Source: JAGXQV01 sp041674485
Lineage (GTDB): Bacteria; Pseudomonadota; Gammaproteobacteria; Burkholderiales; Sulfuricellaceae
Direction: 5' to 3'
Assembly: GCA_041674485.1 (NCBI GenBank)
Contig: JBAYVP010000377.1
Coordinates: 1-5,129, forward strand
Length of the DNA stretch: 5,129 nucleotides
Under the pieces are notes generated by a model that searched no databases, had not been told where the DNA came from, and saw only the letters and a list, made by a program, of their open reading frames with translations. The position numbers were made by a program, and so were the translations under genes. Shown piece by piece: positions 1 through 5,029 of the stretch. Positions within the stretch are counted from its first letter, which is position 1; every line of letters begins with the position of its first letter.

Positions 1-103
1 GTTTTCCGGGTGCAGGGCAAGGCGCAACGACGCGCAATGGTCATTCCATTGCAAGGAGTTGCAACGCCGCCATGCGCCCGGAAAACCGTGCAATCCAGCC
101 CGT
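1..103. repeat. Long palindromic dispersed repeat, copy A (left arm missing)
   Basis: Bases 1-86 form an imperfect palindrome that starts GTTTTCCGGG and ends CCCGGAAAAC. The apical stem is CAATGG (35-40) with CCATTG (46-51) around the loop TCATT. The same sequence recurs in direct orientation at 5047-5129, where 82 of 83 bases match and the single difference (A43/G5089) lies in the loop. Bases 87-103 are the right outer arm: their reverse complement matches the 17 bases preceding copy B (5030-5046) at 14 of 17 positions. Joined together, the two partial copies imply a complete element of about 120 bp. The left outer arm of this copy falls outside the window. It looks like a REP/BIME-type dispersed element; the family name is not known to me. 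Confidence 0.85.
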
Positions 104-284
104 AGCGCTCTCACCAAACGGGTACACGCGAAATATATGACAAAGTTGTTTAGAACCACTGTGTTACACATCTTGGCAAGCGGTCAACTAAGGAATTTAG
201 GTTTAATGATAGGCATAGGCGTTATCATCGTGCAATGGTTGCATTTTTGTTAAGTCGATGCTTTTTCGTTGCGTATATTTGCGG
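104..284. other. Gene-poor stretch; only a doubtful 38-codon ORF
   Basis: I see no firm feature here. The stretch is more AT-rich than the operon. An ATG at 137 opens a 38-codon plus-strand frame ending at 253, and its C-terminal half is hydrophobic (LGLMIGIGVIIVQW), as in a very small membrane protein. No convincing Shine-Dalgarno sequence precedes it, it lies among repeats, and I recognise no family, so I do not call it a gene. A short perfect palindrome, TGTGTTACACA, lies near 160-170 and is too short to interpret. Confidence 0.3.
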
Positions 285-419
285 GCTGAAGTTTCACGGT
301 TTTATACAGCCGTGGCGTATAAGGGAAAGCCATTTTGACGGGATTTGCTGTATTAATGGCAAATCCTATTTCCCCGGAAATACAGCCACCAGAGGATTTC
401 AAAACGGTGAAACTTCAGC
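285..419. repeat. 135-bp element with 19-bp terminal inverted repeats
   Basis: The left end GCTGAAGTTTCACGGTTTT (285-303) is the inverse of the right end AAAACGGTGAAACTTCAGC (401-419) at 18 of 19 positions. Inside, GGATTTGC (341-348) pairs perfectly with GCAAATCC (359-366), and ATACAGCC occurs twice in direct orientation (304-311 and 380-387). The interior also shows a weak continuation of the inverted symmetry. No target-site duplication is visible beside the ends and no protein is encoded. It resembles a MITE or a large REP-like palindrome. The structure is certain; the mobile nature is inferred. Confidence 0.7.
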
Positions 420-480
420 ACTGTATTACCGCGAGAGAAAACGTTAGGGGTGTTCCCCCATGCTCTATGCTTTGCTTTCT

Positions 481-641
481 ATACTTTGCGCGACCACGAT
501 TTGCGGATTTAGCCGCGTCTCGCGGGATGCGATTGCTGCGCAAATTGCGCCGTGTGGCAGTTCCACACAAGCAATTTGCAACGCGGAAGCCGCGCCCGCG
601 AGACGATGGATAAATGCGCAAATCGTGGCCGCGCAAAGTAT
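481..641. repeat. 161-bp imperfect palindrome (giant hairpin)
   Basis: The left arm begins ATACTTTGCGCG-A-CCACGATTTGCG and the inverted right arm begins ATACTTTGCGCG-G-CCACGATTTGCG. Pairing continues through ATTTA and CGTCTCGCGGG, and then, after a less regular part, through CAAATTGC and the apical stem GTGTGG (552-557)/CCACAC (563-568) around a 5-base loop, CAGTT. Both strands stay open through most of it and would give look-alike peptides (ILCATTIC on plus, ILCAATIC on minus), which explains the spurious ORFs here. No flanking duplication is seen. A transcript from either strand could fold into a very long hairpin. The family is not recognised. Confidence 0.8.
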
Positions 642-647
642 ATTCAA

Positions 648-672
648 CCATCGCGACCCGGAGGTCGCTCCT
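648..672 (-). repeat. REP-like sequence, larger part, interrupted by an insertion
   Basis: On the minus strand this reads AGGAGCGACCT followed by CCGGGTCGCGATGG, with a stem GCGACC (653-658)/GGTCGC (663-668). It resembles the widespread GTAGGAGCGACC...GGTCGCGA type of proteobacterial REP. Its expected 5' foot, GTAGGAGCGACCT, appears 320 bp away at 993-1006. Joining 648-672 to 1004-1006 restores a complete REP directly against the degP stop codon. The 11 bases AGGTCGCTCCT (plus strand, 662-672) are duplicated at 993-1003. Confidence 0.75.
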
Positions 673-741
673 AGGCTGTCGAAATTTATCATTTTTTGAC
701 AAAAAATCAGCACTGGTTTTTGGATTTTCTTGATTTGTAGA

Positions 742-804
742 CAGGGTCAAATTTCCCCGTTCATGGTTCGACAGGCTCACCACGAACGGGGAAATTTGAC
801 CCTG
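742..804. repeat. 63-bp near-perfect hairpin with a REP core
   Basis: The arms are 742-767 and 779-804, 26 bases each, pairing at 25 positions around the 11-base loop TCGACAGGCTC. The outer arm sequence is CAGGGTCAAATTTCCCC. The centre, GTTCATGGTTCGACAGGCTC and its continuation ACCACGAACGG, matches the widespread proteobacterial REP type that on the other strand reads GTGGTGAGCCTGTCGAAC. The only mismatch is A763/C783, one base after GTTC. It produces a spurious minus-strand peptide (VRGEPVEP) that is familiar from misannotated genomes. Confidence 0.85.
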
Positions 805-840
805 TGCCTCGCGCGTATGCTGAGGTTGCACCATGACAAC

Positions 841-930
841 CTACCTTATTTTTAATCCGTTCGTCCTGAGCCTGGCCTGCCCTGAGCTTCGCCGAATGGG
901 CGAAGGATGAACGGATTAAAAATAAGGTAG
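841..930. repeat. 90-bp hairpin with a second REP-type core
   Basis: The arms 841-867 and 904-930 (27 bases each, outer part CTACCTTATTTTTAATCCG) pair at 26 positions. The interior, beginning GTTCGTCCTGAGC and ending GCGAAGGATGAAC, resembles the widespread CCTGAGC...TCGAAGG REP type and contains an inner stem TTCGCC/GGGCGAA (889-903). The single arm mismatch again falls one base after GTTC, as in the 742-804 hairpin. TGACAA occurs near both sides (834-839 and 935-940) but not exactly at the borders, so it is not a convincing target duplication. Confidence 0.85.
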
Positions 931-965
931 ATCGTGACAAGCCCAAAACCGGGAAGCTGAAATTC

Positions 966-990
966 GATAAAAACGCTGTATTTCGACAGC
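966..990 (-). terminator. Possible rho-independent terminator after degP
   Basis: Reading the minus strand past the degP stop codon, GCTGT - CGAAAT - ACAGC forms a 5-bp stem with a 6-base loop, immediately followed by GTTTTTATC. The stem is short, so termination may be partial. The left half of the stem and the loop belong to the inverted end of the 320-bp element, so the insertion itself would have created this signal. Confidence 0.4.
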
Positions 991-1001
991 CTAGGTCGCT
1001 C

Positions 1002-2399
1002 CTACTCCATTTTCAATGGCACGAACAAGGAATTGGCACCGCGCCGTATCAGCAGGGCGAAGCGGCTGCCCGGCTTGTATTGCGCCAGTAGTTGGTTGAA
1101 TTGCTCCAGCGTTTTCACGTCCTTGTCGTTCAACGCGATAATCACGTCGCCGCGCTGGATGCCGACGCGCGCCGCTTGGCCATCGATGTCGTCTACCAGC
1201 AGGCCGTGGGTGATTTTCAGTTCCTTGCGTTGCGCTTCGTTCGGTTCGCTCAACGCCAGGCCGAGGCGGTTGGTGGATGGCTTGCCGCTTTTTCCGCTGC
1301 CATGCATGCTTTGGGCGGCTTTTTCCACGGGAGCTTCACCCACCGTCAGCGTCAGTTCCTTGGCGGCGCCTTTGCGCCAGACTTGCACCAGCACTTTCTT
1401 TCCCGCTTTGGTGGAGCCGACCAGACGCGGCAAATCGCTGGAGCTTTCCACCGTCTTGCCGTCGAATATTTGCACCACATCGCCGACTTCCATGCCGGCC
1501 TTGTCGGCGGGGCTGTTTTTCTCGACGTTGGCAACCAACGCGCCGGATGGCTTGCTCAAGCCGAACGAATCGGCCAAATCCTTGTTCAATTCCTGGATCA
1601 CCACGCCGAGCCAACCGCGGCTCACCTTGCCGCCGGTTTTCAACTGGTTGGCGACTTCCATCGCCACGTCTATCGGGATGGAGAACGCCAGCCCCATGTT
1701 GCCGCCGGAACGGCTGTAGATTTGCGAGTTGACGCCGACCACTTCACCCTTCAGGTTGAATAACGGGCCGCCGGAGTTGCCGGGATTGATCGCCGCATCG
1801 GTCTGGATGAAGGGCACGTAGCTTTCCTGCGGAAGCGCGCGCCGCTTGGCGCTGACGATGCCTGCCGTGACGCTGTTCTCGAAGCCGAACGGGGAGCCTA
1901 TCGCCGCGACCCACTCGCCCACCTTGAGTTGCTCCGGGTTGCCTATGGTCACTTTGGGCAGGCCGCTCGCCTCAATCTTGAGCAGCGCCACATCGGTGCG
2001 GCGGTCTGTGCCTATCACCTTGGCCTTGAATTCCTGCTTGTCGATGAGGCGCACGGTGACTTCATCGGCGCCATCCACGACATGGGCGTTGGTCAGGATA
2101 TAGCCGTCCGCGCTGATGATGAAGCCGGAGCCTAGCGAAGTGGATTTATGTTCGCGCGGCTCACGCGGGCCTTTTTGCGGCGGCTGGAAACGGCGGAAAA
2201 AATCGAAAAGCGCATCATCCTCGGAAAGACCGGGGATTTGCTGCAAAACCATATTGCCATGCACCATCTGGGTGGTGCTGATATTGACCACTGCGGTGCC
2301 TTGTTTCTCCACCAATTGCGTGAAATCGGGCAAATCCTTGGCGCTGGAACTCGCCGCGAATACAACCAATGCCAATACAAATAGCAGACGCTTCAACAT
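1002..2399 (-). CDS. degP: DegP/MucD-type periplasmic serine protease (Do/HtrA family)
   Basis: A 465-residue HtrA-family protease and chaperone that degrades or refolds damaged envelope proteins in the periplasm. Residues 1-20 form a signal peptide with likely cleavage at SSA|KD. The trypsin-like domain (about 25-250) has the complete catalytic triad: His106 in ILTNAHVV, Asp136 in TDRRTDVALL, and Ser209 in NPGNSGGP. PDZ1 spans about 262-350 (begins RGWLGVVI) and PDZ2 about 378-463 (begins NRLGLAL). Two PDZ domains and a cleavable signal argue for DegP/DegQ/MucD rather than DegS. The start is fixed by a strong AGGAGGT eight bases upstream. It is the last gene of the sigma-E operon, as mucD is in related bacteria, but a mobile element separates it from rseB. 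The TAG stop overlaps a REP-like sequence at an insertion boundary; the C-terminus looks full length. The symbol mucD would be equally valid. Confidence 0.96.
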   Translation of the reverse strand: MLKRLLFVLALVVFAASSSAKDLPDFTQLVEKQGTAVVNISTTQMVHGNMVLQQIPGLSEDDALFDFFRRFQPPQKGPREPREHKSTSLGSGFIISADGYILTNAHVVDGADEVTVRLIDKQEFKAKVIGTDRRTDVALLKIEASGLPKVTIGNPEQLKVGEWVAAIGSPFGFENSVTAGIVSAKRRALPQESYVPFIQTDAAINPGNSGGPLFNLKGEVVGVNSQIYSRSGGNMGLAFSIPIDVAMEVANQLKTGGKVSRGWLGVVIQELNKDLADSFGLSKPSGALVANVEKNSPADKAGMEVGDVVQIFDGKTVESSSDLPRLVGSTKAGKKVLVQVWRKGAAKELTLTVGEAPVEKAAQSMHGSGKSGKPSTNRLGLALSEPNEAQRKELKITHGLLVDDIDGQAARVGIQRGDVIIALNDKDVKTLEQFNQLLAQYKPGSRFALLIRRGANSLFVPLKME

Positions 2400-2407
2400 T
2401 TTCTGTT

Positions 2408-2414
2408 ACCTCCT
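2408..2414 (-). promoter_or_regulatory. Strong ribosome binding site of degP
   Basis: On the minus strand AGGAGGT lies eight bases before the degP ATG, a near-perfect anti-16S match. The gene can therefore be translated efficiently without coupling to rseB. It lies between the MITE-like element and the gene, so the insertion left it intact. Confidence 0.85.
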
Positions 2415-2445
2415 GTGAAAATTAACAACACCTACAAAAACTTTG

Positions 2446-2675
2446 CAGGGTAAATTTGTTCTCGGCACGGAAAAAACCTATTCACCGCAGAGGACGCAGA
2501 GGAAACCCCTCATGCTTTTCCTCTGCGTCCTCTGCGGTGAAAAAGGTTTTGTCTTTATGGGTTGCCGCCATGAGTCAAGCAGCGTCGAGTAGCGTCGCGC
2601 TAAGTTTTCCTGCGATTCATGAATGTCTTCCATCATTGATTTTCATCATGAATTTCTGAGAAAAAATTTACCCTG
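2446..2675. mobile_element. 230-bp MITE-like element between rseB and degP
   Basis: The terminal inverted repeats CAGGGTAAATTTGTTCTC (2446-2463) and GAGAAAAAATTTACCCTG (2658-2675) agree at 17 of 18 positions. The element is flanked by a perfect 6-bp direct repeat ACTTTG (2440-2445 and 2676-2681), which looks like a target-site duplication. It has no transposase gene. The left half carries a long hairpin (2473-2550); the right half (2551-2657) shows only short repeats such as AGCGTCG twice. Size, inverted ends, flanking duplication and lack of coding capacity fit a miniature inverted-repeat transposable element. The mobilising family is unknown to me. Confidence 0.82.
2473..2550 (-). repeat. 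Long hairpin inside the MITE, possible attenuator
   Basis: Bases 2481-2505 pair perfectly with 2517-2541 (25 bp) around an 11-base loop. AAAACC (2473-2478) and GGTTTT (2545-2550) extend the stem after a small bulge. Each arm contains a 9-bp unit CGCAGAGGA repeated twice in tandem (2486-2494 and 2495-2503 in the left arm). The core TTCACCGCAGAGGACGCAGAGG looks like a dispersed bacterial repeat. On the degP-sense strand the stem is followed by ATAGG and six Ts, so it resembles a rho-independent terminator or an RNA-processing hairpin. Whether it reduces read-through into degP is inference. Confidence 0.75.
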
Positions 2676-2767
2676 ACTTTGCTTCCATCTCCGGTTGACA
2701 GGCCATACGGAGACGATATCGGCGCAGCGCACCAAAGTCTATACCAGCCTCCAGCCCCTCCCTGCAA
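2676..2767 (-). other. rseB-proximal spacer, no gene seen
   Basis: This short stretch links the rseB stop to the MITE-like element and includes the element's right-hand ACTTTG duplication. I see no T-tailed terminator, so transcription from rseB probably enters the element. A minus-strand frame without a start codon (including RRYRLRMACQPEME) crosses it and ends in the element; nothing supports it as a gene or as an RseC remnant. Confidence 0.4.
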
Positions 2768-3778
2768 TCACGGCTTCATCCCTGTCGGCTTGGCCTGATG
2801 GACCACGGAATTTCCGGTTTGCATCACGGTGGCGGGCGGCACCTCCCCCAGCACGGTGATTTGATGGCCATCCAGCAGCCTCGCGTAAACATTGATTACG
2901 CCCCGGCTCGATAAGCCCTGCACCGGTTTTTCCGTTCCCGCCAACGGCTCGATAAACACCGAAACCGTCGCCAGCCCATCGGAAAACACCATGTGGCGCA
3001 CCGGTGCATCCTTGCCCGGCAGCATCCGTTTCACCGCCATGACCTTGGTGAAACCGGGCGGTAGCTGGGACACGCTCCAGCTGGGATTGCTCCCCATGTC
3101 GTCCGCCATGGGCTTGCCGCTGCTTATGACCACCTTGCGTCCGGAAAGTTTCGGCTTGAGTTGAGTTTTGTCGATTTTTCCGCCGATACTGATCTGCGTG
3201 AAGGCAGTTTGCGCCATCACTTCGTTCATGTCGTTGAGCATACTGACTTTGAGCAACATGCCGGTCGCGTTGTCGGCGCACAGTTTGTAGCGATAGCGCA
3301 AATTGTCTTTCGGTTCGAGCATGATGTTCCGGCAGGAGATGCCCGTCACCCGACCGACCCCACCCATTTTTACCGAATAGTTATCCAGCAGCGCGTCCAC
3401 TTGGTTCGGCAGCAATTCCGGGAAGGCATTCCTGAATTTGCGTTTTTCGACTATTGCGGAACGGGCATCGCCTTCGAAGCACAATACTTCGTCGTTATGG
3501 CGCACGATTTCGCGCGGCGTGTCGTCAAGCACTTCGAGTTTTTCATGCTCGCCCCTGTTGTCGTGCAGATGGGTGATCTTGAACACCTCGACGCGATTGC
3601 CATGCTGGTAGATATAAGTGCCGGTATAGTTCTGTTCGCGCGCCGCGCCGGCGATTCTGTGCAACCAAGCGACGGCGCTCGCGTCCTGGCTTGCGCCCAT
3701 CGAAGTATTGGGCTGCGCCTGGGCTGATGCCGCGCCGAACAACACAAATGCCAATGAAACGAGTAATGCCTTGCTCAT
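2768..3778 (-). CDS. rseB: RseB/MucB, periplasmic sigma-E regulator
   Basis: A 336-residue MucB/RseB-family protein. In the family it binds the periplasmic part of RseA, shields it from site-1 cleavage, and senses envelope damage such as mislocalised lipopolysaccharide. A signal peptide covers about residues 1-22 (hydrophobic core LLVSLAFVLFGAA, likely cleavage near ASAQA). The N-terminal LolA-like domain (about 33-205) includes NYTGTYIYQHG at 50-60 and DDTPREIVR at 85-93. The smaller C-terminal domain (about 230-315) includes WSVSQLPPGFTKV at 234-246 and FSDGLATVSVFIEP at 265-278. I chose the ATG at 3778, not the longer upstream frame, because it gives the signal peptide. This ATG overlaps the rseA stop as ATGA, so the two genes are probably translationally coupled; only a weak AGAAG precedes it. 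The length is normal for the family. Confidence 0.95.
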   Translation of the reverse strand: MSKALLVSLAFVLFGAASAQAQPNTSMGASQDASAVAWLHRIAGAAREQNYTGTYIYQHGNRVEVFKITHLHDNRGEHEKLEVLDDTPREIVRHNDEVLCFEGDARSAIVEKRKFRNAFPELLPNQVDALLDNYSVKMGGVGRVTGISCRNIMLEPKDNLRYRYKLCADNATGMLLKVSMLNDMNEVMAQTAFTQISIGGKIDKTQLKPKLSGRKVVISSGKPMADDMGSNPSWSVSQLPPGFTKVMAVKRMLPGKDAPVRHMVFSDGLATVSVFIEPLAGTEKPVQGLSSRGVINVYARLLDGHQITVLGEVPPATVMQTGNSVVHQAKPTGMKP

Positions 3779-4260
3779 TTGATCTTCTGCTGTCTTTCGA
3801 GCGATGCGCTCAAATAGGGCGTGGGACTGTCTGTGAGATTTTCGCCCGTAGGGACGGCATAATATTCCTGGTGAGCAACCAGATAGCGACTGACATCGTG
3901 CGGAGGCGCCTCGCTGTCCGTCATCTTGGGCGCCTCGGGCTGGTTGATCTGGAAAGCCGTCCACGCCACCAACGAAACCGCCGCCAGCGACGCCGCCACA
4001 GACCAGGCGACCAGCGGGCGTCTGAATACGGGGCGCTTGGATGGCGCCAATACGGTAGGCTCAGCTGCGAGTTTTTCGGCGAAGCGCGCCGAAAAACCTT
4101 CGTTCCCTGCCGGTGTTTGCCTCAGGCTGTCGCCTATCATATGGTAGATTTGCCATTCGTCGCGCGCTTCGGCATCTTGTTTTAGCCGCCCCAACACGAT
4201 GCGCGCCTCATCGTCGTCCAACTCGCCATCCATCAGAGCAGATATTTGGTTTTTTATCAT
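3775..4260 (-). CDS. rseA: RseA/MucA-type anti-sigma-E factor
   Basis: A 161-residue single-pass inner-membrane protein that sequesters RpoE in the cytoplasm. The cytoplasmic N-terminus (about 1-80) begins MIKNQISALMDGELDDDEA, the usual RseA_N start, with WQIYHMIGDSLR at 36-47 as the typical following helix. One membrane segment lies at about 82-103 (LVAWSVAASLAAVSLVAWTAF). The periplasmic tail has DVSRYLVAHQEYY at 122-134, a motif typical of RseA/MucA C-terminal domains. The start at 4260 is preferred over a longer frame inside rpoE because it gives this canonical N-terminus and has GAGGTGG just upstream. Only two bases separate it from the rpoE stop, and its own stop overlaps the rseB start. 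Release of RpoE by regulated proteolysis in the tail and membrane segment is family knowledge; those proteases are not in the window. Confidence 0.94.
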   Translation of the reverse strand: MIKNQISALMDGELDDDEARIVLGRLKQDAEARDEWQIYHMIGDSLRQTPAGNEGFSARFAEKLAAEPTVLAPSKRPVFRRPLVAWSVAASLAAVSLVAWTAFQINQPEAPKMTDSEAPPHDVSRYLVAHQEYYAVPTGENLTDSPTPYLSASLERQQKIK

Positions 4261-4262
4261 CG

Positions 4263-4862
4263 TTACCACCTCTTGTCTTTGCTGGTGCCCAAGAACGGGC
4301 GCAAACGCTCGGCCACCGCCTCGCGTGCCCGAAAAATCCTCGATCTCACCGTGCCTACGGGGCAATTCATGATTCCGGCGATATCTTCGTAACTCATGCC
4401 GTCTATCTCGCGCAAGGTCAACGCGGTCCGCATTTCATCCGGCAAACTCTCCATCGCCTTGTTGACGGTGGCGGCGATCTGCTTGCTCATCAGTTCGTTT
4501 TCCGGCGTGTTGTTGTCACGCAACTGATCGGCATCGTCGAAAGTCTCCGCCTCCTCGGCGTTGAATTCCGTCGTGGTCGGCACGCGCCGCCCCTGGGACA
4601 CCAGGTGGTTTTTAGCGGTATTGATGCCTATCCGGTAGAGCCAGGTATAAAACGAACTGTCGCCACGAAAGGAAGGCAGTGCGCGATAAGCCTTGATAAA
4701 CGTTTCCTGCGACACGTCCTCGATTTCCGTCGGATTGCGAATCAAGCGCGACAACAGGCGTGCCAGCTTGCGCTGGTATTTTGCCACCAGCAGTTCGAAA
4801 GCCAGCTTGTCGCCTCGTTGCACACGTTCGACCAATTGCTGGTCGATTTCCCGATCACCCAT
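4263..4862 (-). CDS. rpoE: RNA polymerase sigma-E factor (RpoE/AlgU, ECF sigma)
   Basis: A 199-residue extracytoplasmic-function sigma factor that directs RNA polymerase to envelope-stress promoters. The sigma-70 region 2 domain (about 21-91) includes DVSQETFIKAYRAL at 49-62 and FRGDSSFYTWLYRIGINTAK at 65-84, which are characteristic of RpoE/AlgU. Region 4 (about 132-186) includes LPDEMRTALTLREIDGMSYE at 140-159 and the helix-turn-helix GTVRSRIFRAR at 170-180. The N-terminus MGDREIDQQLVERVQRGDK aligns with the conserved RpoE start, which fixes the ATG at 4862; AGGGA lies about ten bases upstream. It is the first gene of the operon and is followed directly by its anti-sigma factor. Length and domain order are normal. 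Autoregulation is typical of the family, and a weak sigma-E-like site is visible upstream. Confidence 0.97.
   Translation of the reverse strand: MGDREIDQQLVERVQRGDKLAFELLVAKYQRKLARLLSRLIRNPTEIEDVSQETFIKAYRALPSFRGDSSFYTWLYRIGINTAKNHLVSQGRRVPTTTEFNAEEAETFDDADQLRDNNTPENELMSKQIAATVNKAMESLPDEMRTALTLREIDGMSYEDIAGIMNCPVGTVRSRIFRAREAVAERLRPFLGTSKDKRW
4266..4272 (-). promoter_or_regulatory. Ribosome binding site of rseA inside the rpoE end
   Basis: On the minus strand GAGGTGG lies five bases before the rseA ATG and overlaps the last codons of rpoE. It supports the short rseA start at 4260 and suggests that translation of rseA is tied to that of rpoE, which would keep sigma and anti-sigma factor in proportion. 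Confidence 0.7.
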
Positions 4863-4908
4863 CCCTGATGCTTCCCTGAAAATTCCTGATTTATAGACAG
4901 CTCGGGGA

Positions 4909-4937
4909 AGTATAGCGGTTTCGTGCGCGTTCAGGAA
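4909..4937 (-). promoter_or_regulatory. Weak candidate sigma-70 promoter of rpoE
   Basis: On the minus strand TATACT (4909-4914) is a good -10 match. At a 17-base spacing the -35 position reads TTCCTG (4932-4937), which fits the consensus poorly. The position, about 50 bases upstream of the rpoE start, suits a leader. Inferred from the sequence alone. Confidence 0.3.
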
Positions 4938-4960
4938 ACGGCGTCCAACATATATATAGA

Positions 4961-4988
4961 GAAGACAGCAACATCGAAAGATAGTTCA
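4961..4988 (-). promoter_or_regulatory. Weak candidate sigma-E promoter of rpoE (autoregulation)
   Basis: On the minus strand TGAACTA (4982-4988), 16 bases, then TCTTC (4961-4965) resembles the sigma-E pattern GGAACTT-N16-TCTAA: the GAACT core, the spacing and TCT match, the other positions do not. It lies about 100 bases before rpoE. An AT-repeat (TATATATATA region, 4949-4958) follows on the downstream side. This is suggestive only. Confidence 0.3.
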
Positions 4989-5029
4989 TCCGCAACGATG
5001 AACAAATTAAACCTAGAAACCTCCGTTGA

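Larger units (their letters stand above)
673..992. mobile_element. 320-bp non-autonomous element with inverted ends, inserted in a REP
   Basis: The ends are AGGCTGTCGAAAT (673-685) and ATTTCGACAGCCT (980-992), a perfect 13-bp inverted repeat with weaker similarity continuing for about 11 bases. It is flanked by the 11-bp direct repeat AGGTCGCTCCT (662-672 and 993-1003). Because CCTAGG is itself palindromic, a second reading is possible: a 16-bp inverted repeat (670-685/980-995) with a 5-bp duplication TCGCT (665-669/996-1000). The 11-bp reading needs fewer chance matches. The element has no transposase gene; its interior holds two long hairpins (742-804 and 841-930) and the palindrome TTTTTTGACAAAAAA (692-706). 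It looks like a MITE mobilised from elsewhere. I do not assign an IS family. Confidence 0.75.

Noticed and set aside
481..930. CRISPR array or tandem repeat array
   Set aside because: The repeats are inverted and unrelated to each other, with no regularly spaced direct repeats and no cas genes.
415..946. Several open frames on both strands in the repeat zone
   Set aside because: They run through palindromes and REP sequences, which give familiar spurious peptides such as VRGEPVEP and mirror-image translations on the two strands.
1033..1763. Long plus-strand open frames opposite degP (up to about 228 codons)
   Set aside because: They are antisense shadows of a protease gene with a complete catalytic triad and PDZ domains. 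They show no recognisable domain or ribosome binding site.
3779..3964. N-terminal extension of rseB to an ATG at 3964
   Set aside because: The extra residues overlap rseA in another frame and would bury the signal peptide. The ATGA overlap start at 3778 gives a normal RseB.
4261..4365. N-terminal extension of rseA into rpoE
   Set aside because: The longer frame only shadows the rpoE C-terminus. The start at 4260 has a ribosome binding site and the canonical RseA N-terminus.
4113..4868. 251-codon plus-strand open frame opposite rpoE and the start of rseA
   Set aside because: Antisense to two well-recognised genes; the translation is low-complexity and matches no family I know.
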